NCBI GenBank assembly: GCA_937896835.1
Contig: CALBOJ010000007.1
Span: 1-45,691, forward strand
Direction: 5' to 3'
From: an uncultured Collinsella sp.
Lineage (GTDB): Bacteria; Actinomycetota; Coriobacteriia; Coriobacteriales; Coriobacteriaceae
Length of the DNA: 45,691 bases
Positions 14,702 through 23,904 of the stretch are shown here, piece by piece; within the stretch, counting starts at the first letter, position 1; each line of letters begins with the position of its first letter. Both the position numbers and the translations under genes were made by a program. A model generated the notes under the pieces. The model was not told where the DNA came from. It ran no database searches and worked only from the letters and a program-made list of their open reading frames with translations.

Positions 14702-15844
14702 GTGATCTGCCCGCATTGCCTTAAGACTATCGAGGACGGCGCCTCGTTCTGCCCCTACTGCAACGCCTATGTGGGTCCGGGCGATGGTCCCGAGCACACC
14801 GAGTTCGTGTTCTGTGAGGGCTGCGGTGCCCGTCTTTCTCCGCATGATCGTACGTGCCCCAAATGCGGACGCCCCGCTCCGGGTATCCTCTCCGAGGACG
14901 CGGCCGCGTCCGACCTGGCAGCGGGCCGCACGGCGGGCTTTCCGCGCCTAACGCAAGAGCAGATCGATACCGAGGTGCCGCATGCGCCGGCCTCTGCCGC
15001 TGCGGTGCTTTCGGACGCCGCCGACCCCAATGAGACCTGCGTGCTGCCAGCTTTCGATAAGGATTTCGGTATCCCCAAGGTCGATATTCCCACGCCCGTT
15101 TCCCTGCATGACGATGCTCAAAAACCCAAGCGCAAGGTGCACCCCGACGAGGACGCCTATCACAAGCATAAGCGTCATATTCCCAAGCCGCTCATTATCA
15201 TCGCGGTCCTTGCCGTCGTGTGCGGTGGTGCCTATTGGTTCGTGACGACCGATCCCATGGGTGTTATGCCTGGCTTCTACGACCAGTTTGGCCAAGCTGC
15301 ACAAACCACCTTCCCCACGCGTCAAAAGGGCGAGGCGACTGAGGACGATACCAAGCAGGGCGATTCTGCCGAGGTGGTTCAGGAAGAAACCGTGCTCACC
15401 GATGATCAGCTCTATACCAGGCTCGACGGTCTGTATCAGACCATCGTGTCCTACGCTGACGAGGACCAGATCGGCGAGGTCATCGATTCCTTTAACAACG
15501 GTTATCTCCGAACGCCGCTGTCCACCCGTCAGGAGCTGTCGCAGAGTGCCTACGCCCTGCGCGACCAGATCAAAAAGACGCAAGATGAGCTCAACAACCT
15601 GAAAGTACAGGACGATACGGTCTATGCGGATGACATCGCCCACTTAAAGCAGCTTGCTGAGTGGATGTATGAGCGCGTCGACGTGATCTGCCAGAGCTGG
15701 GATATCTCGCTGGCCATTCCCGATGGCGAGTCGATGAGTTCCCACCAAAGCGAGATCCTGGCGCCCATCGCGCAGGGCGGCAACAGCGCGCTGAACCAGT
15801 ACGATGCCAATGTGGTTTCCTGGAAGCCGCAGCAGCGTTCCTAA
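14702..15844 (+). CDS. Double zinc-ribbon membrane protein (unknown function)
   Basis: A 380-residue protein with two N-terminal zinc ribbons: C3-x2-C6...C17-x2-C20 and C38-x2-C41...C52-x2-C55. A low-complexity acidic and proline-containing linker follows, then one membrane segment (KPLIIIAVLAVVCGGAYWF, around residues 160-180) and an extracytoplasmic C-terminal region of about 190 residues with predicted helices. The predicted topology is zinc ribbons inside, helical domain outside. I chose GTG 14702 because AGAGG precedes it and it puts the first ribbon at residue 3. A TTG seven codons earlier is also possible. No catalytic motif is seen. It may be a sensor or scaffold, but no function can be assigned. 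Confidence 0.8.
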   Translation: MICPHCLKTIEDGASFCPYCNAYVGPGDGPEHTEFVFCEGCGARLSPHDRTCPKCGRPAPGILSEDAAASDLAAGRTAGFPRLTQEQIDTEVPHAPASAAAVLSDAADPNETCVLPAFDKDFGIPKVDIPTPVSLHDDAQKPKRKVHPDEDAYHKHKRHIPKPLIIIAVLAVVCGGAYWFVTTDPMGVMPGFYDQFGQAAQTTFPTRQKGEATEDDTKQGDSAEVVQEETVLTDDQLYTRLDGLYQTIVSYADEDQIGEVIDSFNNGYLRTPLSTRQELSQSAYALRDQIKKTQDELNNLKVQDDTVYADDIAHLKQLAEWMYERVDVICQSWDISLAIPDGESMSSHQSEILAPIAQGGNSALNQYDANVVSWKPQQRS

Positions 15845-15882
15845 AATTAGTTCGCCATAGTCGGCATAACCTACGTGCGCAA

Positions 15883-15912
15883 TTGATGTAAGCCCGTGCT
15901 TATTGCTACAAT
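15883..15912 (+). promoter_or_regulatory. Promoter of the cyclophilin/TPR genes
   Basis: TTGATG (15883-15888) and TACAAT (15907-15912) are separated by 18 bases, about 40 bases before the cyclophilin ATG. Confidence 0.65.
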
Positions 15913-15951
15913 TCGTACAAATATGCTTTAAACGCACGAGGAAGGAACCAC

Positions 15952-16494
15952 ATGTTTGGTTTTAAGAAAGAGCTCTACACGCCCGAGTATCAACTTGTCG
16001 GCGACGAGTGTGCCGTAATCGAGACGTCGAAGGGTACCATCAAGGTCAAGTTTGACGGCGAGGGCGCTCCCATTCATGTCGCGAACTTCTGCGAGCTTTC
16101 CACGATGGGCTTCTATGATGGCCTTAAGTTCCATCGCTATGTGCCCGGTTTTGTTATCCAGGGCGGGGACCCCAATACCCGCGACATGTCCGGCGCCGAC
16201 GTCGCCGCCGGTCTTGAGGGCCCCGACGGCATGCCCGGTACCGGTGGCCCCGGCTACTGCATCAAGGGCGAGTTTGCCACCAATCCGCGCAACAGCCATG
16301 TCGATGGCGCCCTTGCCATGGCACGCTCCATGGACCCCGATTCCGCGGGTTCGCAGTTCTACTTCTGCCTGGGTGCCCAGCATAATCTCGATTCCGGTTA
16401 CACCGTCTTTGGTACCACGGTCGAGGGTCTCGATGTGATTTCGCAGCTGCGTGCCGGCGACGAGATCTTTCATGTCGAGATCGTTCACGAGTAA
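15952..16494 (+). CDS. Cyclophilin-type peptidyl-prolyl cis-trans isomerase
   Basis: A 180-residue single-domain cyclophilin that isomerises prolyl peptide bonds during folding. It has the catalytic block FHRYVPGFVIQGGDP (Arg and Gln of the active site), GSQFYFCLG and VFGTTVEGLDVI, all typical of the family. There is no signal peptide or membrane segment, so it should be cytosolic. It starts at ATG 15952 after GAGGAAGGAA and has its own promoter. The TPR membrane protein follows after 11 bases, so they are probably co-transcribed. Confidence 0.93.
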   Translation: MFGFKKELYTPEYQLVGDECAVIETSKGTIKVKFDGEGAPIHVANFCELSTMGFYDGLKFHRYVPGFVIQGGDPNTRDMSGADVAAGLEGPDGMPGTGGPGYCIKGEFATNPRNSHVDGALAMARSMDPDSAGSQFYFCLGAQHNLDSGYTVFGTTVEGLDVISQLRAGDEIFHVEIVHE

Positions 16495-16505
16495 AGGGGA
16501 CTTCC

Positions 16506-17810
16506 TTGAATAGCCAGCTGATCCAACAGGGCCGCGCCGCTTACCGCGCGGGTGATTTTTCCGCTGCAGCCCAGATGCTTGGGGCGGCAAAGACTCCCGA
16601 TGAGATTATAGGCGAGGCCGATCACCTTCGTGGCAACGCCTTGATGCACCTGGGCATGTATGCCGAGGCCGCCGAGGCCTATGCCGCCGCCCTCAACGAC
16701 GGTACCTACGGCAAGCGCGGCGCGCTGCTCACCAACCGCGGCAAGGCGCTCGCCGCCGTGGGCGACTACACGACGGCCGCTCAGGCTTTCTCTGCCGCTA
16801 CGCAGGATGCTTCCTATGCCACGCCGTTCAAGGCCTATCTGGGCCTGGGCAATGCGCTGTTCCAGTCGGGCGACTATGCCAACGCGGGAACCGCCTTCCG
16901 TCAGGCTGCCATCGACGGCGCCAATCCGGCTCCTGCCGCCGCACTCGGCGAGCTCGGTCGTTGCTTCATTAAGCTCGGCCGTCCGGCGGATGCCGTGGAG
17001 ACCTACCGCACGGCTATCGACTTCGCCGGCCCCCGCGACGACACGCGTGCGCTCAACGCCGGCATGGGTCAGGCGCTTTCTGCCGCCGGCCGTCCCTCCG
17101 ACGCACTCGACGCCTTTAATGCCGCTACTGCCGATGGCATCTACCAGCTCACCTCAGAGCAGGCCGATGAGCTTGCCCGCGTGCAGGATTCGCTTGCCGC
17201 GCTGTCTGCCCAGACGGCTATGGCCACGGCTCCGGCGCCCGCGATGGACGCTCCTGCCGTCGATCCGCTCGATCCTACGGGCGCGACCGGTCAGTTTATG
17301 CCTGATCCCTCGGACACCGGCTTCTTTACGCTGTCCGAGTCCGAGATGGTCCAGCAGGACCGTCAGGATCGCAAGCAGGCCAAGGTCCGTCGTCGCCATC
17401 GCCACACGGGCCTCAAAGTCTTCATCGTGCTGCTTCTGCTCATTTTGATCGCCGCGGGCGGTCTGGGCTTTGCCTACACGCGCGGCTTTGGCTTCCCGTC
17501 TCAGGAGTCTGTCGTTGCCGATCTGTTCCAGGCTGCCGGCGACGGTGACACCGCAAAGGCCGAGTCTTGCCTGGCCTCGAGCCTGTCCGAGGACGCTAAG
17601 TCGATGATCATCTCCTCGATTCCGCAGGGTGCCACCGTGTCCGTCGAGGGCATGGATCAGTCCATGACCGAGACGACCGCCAAGGTGAAGGCATCGCTGT
17701 CCAAGGGCGGCGAGCAGGAGTACACCGTCAAATTCGTGCGCTCCGATAACCATATCGGCTGGGCCGTTTCTTCGCTCGATATGGATTTCTCGGCTGCTGA
17801 CAACCAGTAG
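16506..17810 (+). CDS. TPR-repeat membrane protein (unknown function)
   Basis: A 434-residue protein. Residues about 1-230 form tetratricopeptide-like helix pairs (repeated A-x-x-x-G-x-Y/F-x-x-A patterns such as GNALFQSGDYANAGTAFRQA). A low-complexity linker and a basic stretch (KQAKVRRRHRHTG) precede one membrane segment (LKVFIVLLLLILIAAGGLGFAYT, about 300-322), and a C-terminal domain of about 110 residues follows outside. The positive-inside rule puts the TPR part in the cytoplasm. The C-terminal domain resembles small NTF2/DUF4878-like folds only vaguely. It starts with TTG 16506 after AGGGG. The layout echoes the zinc-ribbon protein 650 bases upstream: cytosolic binding domain, one membrane pass, small outer domain. 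Confidence 0.82.
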   Translation: MNSQLIQQGRAAYRAGDFSAAAQMLGAAKTPDEIIGEADHLRGNALMHLGMYAEAAEAYAAALNDGTYGKRGALLTNRGKALAAVGDYTTAAQAFSAATQDASYATPFKAYLGLGNALFQSGDYANAGTAFRQAAIDGANPAPAAALGELGRCFIKLGRPADAVETYRTAIDFAGPRDDTRALNAGMGQALSAAGRPSDALDAFNAATADGIYQLTSEQADELARVQDSLAALSAQTAMATAPAPAMDAPAVDPLDPTGATGQFMPDPSDTGFFTLSESEMVQQDRQDRKQAKVRRRHRHTGLKVFIVLLLLILIAAGGLGFAYTRGFGFPSQESVVADLFQAAGDGDTAKAESCLASSLSEDAKSMIISSIPQGATVSVEGMDQSMTETTAKVKASLSKGGEQEYTVKFVRSDNHIGWAVSSLDMDFSAADNQ

Positions 17811-17833
17811 TGACCTTATGGGATTTAGCTTTG

Positions 17834-17864
17834 CCCGGCGCTTCACCGCAAGTGAGGTGTCGGG
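17834..17864 (+). other. Hairpin between the TPR gene and mreB
   Basis: A 13-bp inverted repeat with several G-T pairs (17834-17846 with 17852-17864) and a CGCAA loop follows the TPR stop by 24 bases. It lacks a proper T-tract, so it may be a weak or factor-dependent terminator, or an RNA-stabilising stem. The sequence after it (TAGTATGAT at 17872-17880) could hold an mreB -10 box, but no matching -35 is seen. Confidence 0.45.
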
Positions 17865-17925
17865 CTTGCGCTAGTATGATGAGCTAGTAGTTTTCCAGCA
17901 ATCATCCAACACATCAGGAGTTGCG

Positions 17926-18969
17926 TTGTTTTCTTTGATGGATATGTTCTTCGGTAGCTATGCGGGCGATCTTGCCATCGACCTCGGCACCGCAAATACG
18001 CTTGTCTCCGTGCGCGGGAAGGGTATCGTCATTCGCGAGCCCTCTGTAGTCGCCATCGACAAGAACGACGAGCGCATCCTGGCGGTCGGTATCGAGGCAA
18101 AGCGCATGCTCGGCCGTACGCCCGGCAACATCGTGGCCGTTCGTCCCCTGAAGGACGGCGTCATCGCCGACTTCGATGTTACCGAGGCCATGCTTCGCTA
18201 CTTTATCGACAAGGCGTCCGAGAAGCGCTATCCGTGGACTCCGCGTCCGCGTGTTGTCGTCTGCGTTCCCTCCGGCGTCACGTCGGTCGAGAAGCGCGCT
18301 GTCTTTGAGGCCACGATCCAGGCCGGTGCCCGCCAGGCCTATCTGATCGAAGAGCCCATGGCTGCCGCTATCGGCGCCGACCTGCCCGTCGAGGAGCCCA
18401 CCGGCTCCATGGTCATCGACATCGGTGGCGGTACCACCGAGGTTGCCGTTATCGCTATGGGCGGTATCGTCGTCTCGCAGTCCATCCGTATTGCCGGCGA
18501 TGAGTTCGACCAGGCTATCCTCACGCACGTTCGCGATGCCTACAACCTTGCCATCGGCGAGCGTACGGCAGAGGACATCAAGATTAAGGTCGGCTCCGCC
18601 GTGCCGCTCAAGGACGAGCTCGACGTCGAGGTCAACGGCCGCGACGTGATCACCGGTCTGCCCAAGACCGTGCGCATCGAGAGCGAGGAGATTCGTCGCG
18701 CACTCAACAAGCCGCTCGACGAGATGGCCAAGGCCGTCAAGGACGCGCTCGACGCTACGCCTCCCGATCTTGCCTCGGACCTTATGTACTATGGCATTTT
18801 GCTGACTGGAGGCGGCGCGCTGCTGCGCGGTCTCGACGTGCGCCTGCGCGATGAGACCGGCGTTTCGGTCAACGTCAGCCCCACGGCGCTCGATAACGTT
18901 GTTAACGGCTGTGCCCGCGTGCTCGAGGCCAATGCGTTTGATGGCGGCTTCGTCCAGACCAATGCTTAA
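17926..18969 (+). CDS. mreB: Rod shape-determining protein MreB
   Basis: A bacterial actin that polymerises on the inner membrane face and guides the elongasome. The 347-residue protein has the actin-fold nucleotide motifs: phosphate-1 DLGTANTLV (about 19-27), phosphate-2 DIGGGTTEVAVIAMGG (about 165-180) and adenosine loop LTGGGALLRGLD (about 289-300). The short N-terminal segment with MFSLMDMFFG is hydrophobic enough to serve as a membrane anchor. It starts with TTG 17926, five bases after AGGAG. An ATG four codons later is possible. It heads the mreBCD-mrdA-rodA cluster. Confidence 0.96.
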   Translation: MFSLMDMFFGSYAGDLAIDLGTANTLVSVRGKGIVIREPSVVAIDKNDERILAVGIEAKRMLGRTPGNIVAVRPLKDGVIADFDVTEAMLRYFIDKASEKRYPWTPRPRVVVCVPSGVTSVEKRAVFEATIQAGARQAYLIEEPMAAAIGADLPVEEPTGSMVIDIGGGTTEVAVIAMGGIVVSQSIRIAGDEFDQAILTHVRDAYNLAIGERTAEDIKIKVGSAVPLKDELDVEVNGRDVITGLPKTVRIESEEIRRALNKPLDEMAKAVKDALDATPPDLASDLMYYGILLTGGGALLRGLDVRLRDETGVSVNVSPTALDNVVNGCARVLEANAFDGGFVQTNA

Positions 18970-18990
18970 TTTCCAAAAGGTGGATTCCAT

Positions 18991-19989
18991 TTGGCACGAT
19001 CTTCGGGTTTCTCTACAAATCTGAATACCAAGCGACAATCAACGGGTATGCGCCCGTTGATTGTTTTCAGCCTGATTTCGGTGTTGCTGCTCACGTTTTA
19101 TATCCGTGAGGGCGAGGCCGGGCCGATTCATGCCGTGCGCTCGGGCGTGACGACGATTACCTCGCCGGTGCGCTTTGTGGGCTCGGCTGTGGCGGCTCCC
19201 TTCAATGCGATCGGCAATGTGTTCTCTAACCTTACGGCGTCGCAGGACACGCTTGACGAGCTTAAGAAGCAAAACGAGGAACTGACCTCTAAGGTTGCCG
19301 AGCTCTCCGAGGCTCAAAAGACCGCCGAGCGTCTGGAGGGGCTGGTCGGCCTCCAGTCGACCTACAACCTCAAATCAACCGCAGCTCGTATCGTCGGCGC
19401 TTCGGGCGATGCCTGGACCTCGACCGTCACCATCGACAAGGGTTCTGCCGACGGGCTTACCATCAACATGCCTGTGACGAGTTCTGCCGGTGTCATAGGC
19501 CAGATTATCGAGGTCTCGGCCAAGACGTCCACCGTGCGTCTGATTGGCGATGAGAGCTCGGGCGTGTCCGCCATGGTGCAGGACACGCGCGCCCAGGGCA
19601 TGCTGCAGGGTCAGGCTGACGGTACGCTGCGTCTTGAGTATGTGAGCGGCGATTCCGACGTTAAGGTTGGCGACATCATCGTGACCTCGGGTATTGGCGG
19701 TGTGTTCCCCAAGGGTCTACCGCTCGGCACCGTCTCGTCGGTTGAGAAATCGGCTAACGACGTGTACTACACCATTGTGGTGCGCGCCCAGACGACGGCC
19801 GAGAATAACGAGGAAGTGCTGGTCATTACCTCGCTGACCGACGAACAGTCGGCCTCGGATGAGGATGTGAACACGGCCAACAGCACGCCGCAGGGAACGT
19901 CGCGCGATGCTGCGACCAAGACGAAGGACGAGAGCCCGGATGACGGTTCCGACACGTCCGAGACGACCGATTCCGGCTCGAGCGAATAG
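18991..19989 (+). CDS. mreC: Rod shape-determining protein MreC
   Basis: MreC links MreB filaments to the periplasmic-side enzymes PBP2 and RodA. The 332-residue protein has a short cytosolic end, one membrane segment (PLIVFSLISVLLLTFYI, about 22-38), a coiled coil (about 85-115, TLDELKKQNEELTSKVAEL) and the two-barrel MreC core. A C-terminal tail of about 55 residues is rich in Asp, Ser and Thr and looks disordered, longer than in many relatives. The start is TTG 18991 after AAAGGTGG, 21 bases after mreB. Confidence 0.95.
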   Translation: MARSSGFSTNLNTKRQSTGMRPLIVFSLISVLLLTFYIREGEAGPIHAVRSGVTTITSPVRFVGSAVAAPFNAIGNVFSNLTASQDTLDELKKQNEELTSKVAELSEAQKTAERLEGLVGLQSTYNLKSTAARIVGASGDAWTSTVTIDKGSADGLTINMPVTSSAGVIGQIIEVSAKTSTVRLIGDESSGVSAMVQDTRAQGMLQGQADGTLRLEYVSGDSDVKVGDIIVTSGIGGVFPKGLPLGTVSSVEKSANDVYYTIVVRAQTTAENNEEVLVITSLTDEQSASDEDVNTANSTPQGTSRDAATKTKDESPDDGSDTSETTDSGSSE

Positions 19990-19994
19990 GGGGC

Positions 19995-20567
19995 ATGTCC
20001 ATGGATCTACACGAGCAGGGGATGAGCTCCCGCACGTTTGTAATCGCCGCCATCGTGTGCGTGCTGCTGCAGGCAGGCCTGGCACCGCAGATCTCCATTG
20101 CGGGCGGTCGCGTCAACTTTATGATTATCCTGGTGTGCCTAAGCGTGTTCTCGGGCGACCCGACCCGTGCCGTCGTATGCGGTTTTTGCAGCGGCTTGTT
20201 CTATGACCTTTCCGCTGCCGTGCCGGTGGGCGTTATGTCGCTCCTGCTGACCGTGGGTTCTTTTGCCCTGGTGCATAGCGCCGCCGGTCAGACGGGCGGT
20301 ACCCCGAGTGCGCGCGGCATCACTGTGGGTGCCTTCGCGCTCGTTATTAATGTGATCTACAGCATCATCTTGCTGTTTATGGGTTTGGAGACGAGCTTTG
20401 TCGTGGCGATCTTCGGCCATGCGCTGCCGTCTTCGATCCTGACGGGTCTGGTTGCCATTCCGTTTTTGATGTCCGGCGTCGTGCCGCAGTCCGGTTATGG
20501 ATTCTCGGCACGTGGCGGACGCCAGACGGGCATGCGCTTTAAGCCCAAGACCCGTAAGCTCAAATAG
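19995..20567 (+). CDS. mreD: Rod shape-determining protein MreD
   Basis: MreD is the small integral membrane subunit of the elongasome. The 190-residue protein has about five hydrophobic segments (for example FVIAAIVCVLLQAGLAP and INVIYSIILLFMGL) and a basic C-terminal tail. Sequence conservation in this family is low. Identity rests on size, topology and position between mreC and mrdA. Two ATGs (19995 and 20001) are possible, and AGGGGG is better spaced for the second. Confidence 0.9.
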   Translation: MSMDLHEQGMSSRTFVIAAIVCVLLQAGLAPQISIAGGRVNFMIILVCLSVFSGDPTRAVVCGFCSGLFYDLSAAVPVGVMSLLLTVGSFALVHSAAGQTGGTPSARGITVGAFALVINVIYSIILLFMGLETSFVVAIFGHALPSSILTGLVAIPFLMSGVVPQSGYGFSARGGRQTGMRFKPKTRKLK

Positions 20568-20580
20568 GGGAGGCCTGTAG

Positions 20581-22650
20581 ATGTCTTCCCAGATGACGGT
20601 TATTATCGCCGGTATCGTGCTGGTTGTGGCCATCGTGGTCGCGCTGGTCATCATGCGTCGCGGCGATTCCCGTTTTACCTACGATACGCAGCATGGAACG
20701 GCCCCGCGCGCCACCGAGGGCGAGGGCAATACCGCGGCGACCGCCTTTAAGGGCCGCTTCTCCATCCTCACCACGGGTGTGGGCGCGATGTTCGCGGCGC
20801 TTGCCGTCAAGCTGTGGGGTATGCAGATGGTCTCGTCGGACTATTACGAAAAGCAGGCTAATAGCAATCAGACGCGCACCGTTACCACACCCGCTGTGCG
20901 CGGCCGCATCCTCGACCGCAATGGCGTGGCGCTTGTCCAGAACCGTCCCTCACTTGCTGTCGTGGCCTACCGCGACCTTGCCGAGGATGAGGTTCTGGTT
21001 CGCCATCTTGCCAACGTGCTCGGTATGCCCTACGTGGCGGTTCTGCGCAATATTCAGGACAATTCCGAGGGCGCCCAGAGCCTGCATACCATCGCGACGG
21101 ACGTCCGTCGCTCTACGGTTGCCTATATTCAGGAGCACGCCGGCGAGTTTCCGGGCGTCAAGATTGCCGAGCGTACCGAGCGTCAGTACCCGTACGGCGA
21201 GACGGCCTGTCACATTTTGGGCTATACCGGCACCATTACCTCCGAGCAGCTCGAGGCCCAGAATAAGAAAACCTCTGGCGATGATGATGCTTCTGCTGGC
21301 CGGATTACGTACCAGTCGGGCGATATCGTGGGCCAGGCGGGTGTTGAGAGCTACTACGAAAACCTGCTGCAGGGTATTCGTGGCGAGCAGACCGTCAAGG
21401 TCGATGCCTCAGGCAATGTGACCGGTCAGGCCGGCGCCGTGCCCGCCAAGGCCGGCTCCGACATTAAGCTCACGCTCGACCTTAAGATCCAACAGGCCTG
21501 TGAGACGGCGCTGGCGAGCGCCATCGAGCTTGCCAAGACCACTGGCTACAGCAATGCCGGCAACGGCGCTGTGGTGTGTCTCGATCCCAACAATGGCGAG
21601 ATCCTGGGTATGGCGAGCGAGCCCAAGTTCGATCCGTCCGTCTTTATCGGCGGCGTCTCAAATGACGTGTGGACCGAGCTCAATGACGACAAGGGTTCGC
21701 ACCCGCTGCTCAACCGCGCCATTAGCGGACAGTACATGTCGGCCTCGACCATCAAGCCGCTCTCGGCACTGGCTGGTCTTGAGTTTGGAACCTACACTTC
21801 AACGCAGACAACCAACTGCACGGGCTATTGGACGGGCTTGGGCAAGGCTTGGGGCAAGCGCTGCTGGCTGACGTCTGGCCACGGCACCATGACGCTGCAG
21901 TCGGGTATCGCCAACTCGTGCGACCCCGTCTTCTACGACATGGGCAAGGCGTTCTTTTATGACGAGCAACATTCCGAGGGCCTGCAGGAGGTCTTTCGTC
22001 GCTGGGGCCTAGGCAAGACCTGCGGTATCGATCTGCCGAGTGAGGGCGCGGGCCGTATTCCCGATGCCGAGTGGAAGGAGTCGTACTTCACCGACGCCTC
22101 TGCCGAGGACCGCAAGTGGAATGCCGGCGATATGACCAACATTGCCATCGGCCAGGGCGACATCCTGGTGACGCCCCTGCAGATGGCGTGCGCCTACATG
22201 GGCCTTGCCAACGGCGGCAAACAGTACGTGCCTCACGTGTTTTTGTCTGCCGTGTCGCGCGATGGCGACGGCGATGCCTATAAGTACAACGGCAAGGGCA
22301 AGAAGAAGCGCCTGGAGGCCAAGATCAACAGCGATTCGGATTTGACTCTTGTTCGCAACGGCATGCACGACGTGATTTACACGGCATCGACGTCCCTGGC
22401 GGCTCACTTTGGCACCCTGACGCCGCAGGTATACGGCAAGTCGGGCACGGGCGAGAAAAGCGGCGAGGACGAATACGCGTGGTTCTGCGCCTATGCACCG
22501 GCCGATGATCCCAAGTATGTCATCGCTACTGTCCTGGAGCAGGGCGGCGGTGGCTCAGATACCGCGATGCATGTCGTGCGCGACGTGCTCGGCGTGATTT
22601 ATGACGAGCCCGATACCTCTTCGGCCTCGGGCGATTCTTCGGTTCGATAG
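20581..22650 (+). CDS. mrdA: Penicillin-binding protein 2 (elongation transpeptidase)
   Basis: A class B PBP that cross-links peptidoglycan during cell elongation, with RodA as partner. The 689-residue chain has a dimerisation/pedestal region starting with VRGRILDRNG (about 108-117) and a transpeptidase domain with the nucleophile motif S389-T-I-K392, the second motif in ANSCDPVFYDMG, and KSGTG from K620. Two hydrophobic segments precede the pedestal: an extra one at about 5-25 (VIIAGIVLVVAIVVALVIM) and the usual one at about 62-82. Most PBP2 proteins have only one, so topology needs checking. It lies 13 bases after mreD and 9 before rodA. Confidence 0.95.
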   Translation: MSSQMTVIIAGIVLVVAIVVALVIMRRGDSRFTYDTQHGTAPRATEGEGNTAATAFKGRFSILTTGVGAMFAALAVKLWGMQMVSSDYYEKQANSNQTRTVTTPAVRGRILDRNGVALVQNRPSLAVVAYRDLAEDEVLVRHLANVLGMPYVAVLRNIQDNSEGAQSLHTIATDVRRSTVAYIQEHAGEFPGVKIAERTERQYPYGETACHILGYTGTITSEQLEAQNKKTSGDDDASAGRITYQSGDIVGQAGVESYYENLLQGIRGEQTVKVDASGNVTGQAGAVPAKAGSDIKLTLDLKIQQACETALASAIELAKTTGYSNAGNGAVVCLDPNNGEILGMASEPKFDPSVFIGGVSNDVWTELNDDKGSHPLLNRAISGQYMSASTIKPLSALAGLEFGTYTSTQTTNCTGYWTGLGKAWGKRCWLTSGHGTMTLQSGIANSCDPVFYDMGKAFFYDEQHSEGLQEVFRRWGLGKTCGIDLPSEGAGRIPDAEWKESYFTDASAEDRKWNAGDMTNIAIGQGDILVTPLQMACAYMGLANGGKQYVPHVFLSAVSRDGDGDAYKYNGKGKKKRLEAKINSDSDLTLVRNGMHDVIYTASTSLAAHFGTLTPQVYGKSGTGEKSGEDEYAWFCAYAPADDPKYVIATVLEQGGGGSDTAMHVVRDVLGVIYDEPDTSSASGDSSVR

Positions 22651-22659
22651 GAGGTTGCG

Positions 22660-23886
22660 ATGGATTTTTCTCCGGCGGATCTGTTCCGTTCAACCAAGAC
22701 CGGCTCTCGCAGCAGCCTGGACCGCGTCAACAAGCAACTTTCGGCCTCGCGCGGCACGTTTCGCCAAAAGGTGCATATCGGCGTGCTCGTGGCTACTGTG
22801 GCGCTCGTTGCCTACGGCGCCATCATCATCTGGTCGGCTTCGCAGTTTAAGGCCGATGCCTCGTTCTCACGTCATCTGCTGGGAATTGGCATCGGGGCGG
22901 TGCTGGCGGTGCTGGTCTGGCGTACCGACCTGCGCGGTATTTCCAATTTCTCGACGGCGTTGCTCGTCATCGACCTGATCGTTATCTTCTCGCCCAAGAT
23001 TCCGGGTCTGTCCTATACGGGCGGTCTGGGCATGACGGGCTGGATCAAGATTCCCGGTATCGGTTTGACATTCCAGCCGGTTGAGCTTGCCAAGCTCATC
23101 ACCATCTTTTTTATTGCCACGCTTGGCTCGCAGTATAACGGTCGCATCGATACCGTTCGCGACTACGTCAAGCTCTGCGGCATGCTGTCCATTCCGTTTT
23201 TGGCCGTTGTCGCCATGGGCGACCTGGGCTCGGGCCTGGTCGTGCTGGTTTCGGGCGCCATCGTCATTTGTATGAGCGGTGCACGCCGCGAATGGGTGCT
23301 GTCGACCCTGGCCCTGCTCGTGGGCCTGGTGGCCCTCGTCCTGGCGCTCGATTCGGTTTTTGATTCGTTGCTCGGCCACGATGTGCTCATCAAGCAGTAT
23401 CAGATGAACCGCCTGACGGTCTTTATCGATCCCGATAATGCCGATTCGGACGATGCCTACAACCTGCAGCAGTCGCTTATCGCCGTTGGTTCGGGTGGCT
23501 TCTTTGGTAAGGGTTTGGGCCATGCGACGCAGTCGGCCGGCGGCTTTCTGCCTGAGTTCCACACCGACTTCGTCTTCGCCTTCCTGTCCGAGACCTTTGG
23601 CTTTTGCGGTTCCTTTTTGCTCCTGTGCCTCTACGTGCTGCTGATCTTTTCGACGATTCGCGTCGCCTTTAAGTGCGAGTCGCTGTTCTTGCGCCTATCG
23701 TGTGTGGGCATCGTTGGCATGTGGGCGTTTCAGACCTTCGAAAACATCGGCATGTGCATCGGCATGATGCCGATTACCGGTATTCCGCTACCGTTTATTA
23801 GCTTCGGTTCGTCTTCGATGATGATTCAGCTGCTGACGGTGGGTATCGTACAATCCATATGGCGGCATCGTTCGGGCGCCGCGTAA
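22660..23886 (+). CDS. rodA: Peptidoglycan glycosyltransferase RodA
   Basis: A SEDS-family polymerase that extends glycan strands from lipid II in complex with PBP2. The 408-residue membrane protein has about ten hydrophobic segments, the early WSAS block (IIIWSAS), FQPVELAKL with the conserved glutamate and lysine, GDLGSGLV with the catalytic-type aspartate, and LPEFHTDFVFAF...FGFCGSF near the C terminus. GIPLPFISFGSSSMM closes the protein. A cytosolic N-terminal extension of about 40 residues is present. Its place directly after mrdA, not next to ftsI, supports RodA over FtsW. Confidence 0.94.
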   Translation: MDFSPADLFRSTKTGSRSSLDRVNKQLSASRGTFRQKVHIGVLVATVALVAYGAIIIWSASQFKADASFSRHLLGIGIGAVLAVLVWRTDLRGISNFSTALLVIDLIVIFSPKIPGLSYTGGLGMTGWIKIPGIGLTFQPVELAKLITIFFIATLGSQYNGRIDTVRDYVKLCGMLSIPFLAVVAMGDLGSGLVVLVSGAIVICMSGARREWVLSTLALLVGLVALVLALDSVFDSLLGHDVLIKQYQMNRLTVFIDPDNADSDDAYNLQQSLIAVGSGGFFGKGLGHATQSAGGFLPEFHTDFVFAFLSETFGFCGSFLLLCLYVLLIFSTIRVAFKCESLFLRLSCVGIVGMWAFQTFENIGMCIGMMPITGIPLPFISFGSSSMMIQLLTVGIVQSIWRHRSGAA

Positions 23887-23904
23887 CCGCTGGAGGGGTT
23901 TGCT

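Noticed and set aside
20581..23886. mrdA and rodA as the division pair ftsI and ftsW
   Set aside because: They directly follow mreBCD and no mur or ftsQ genes are adjacent, so the elongation pair is the better call.
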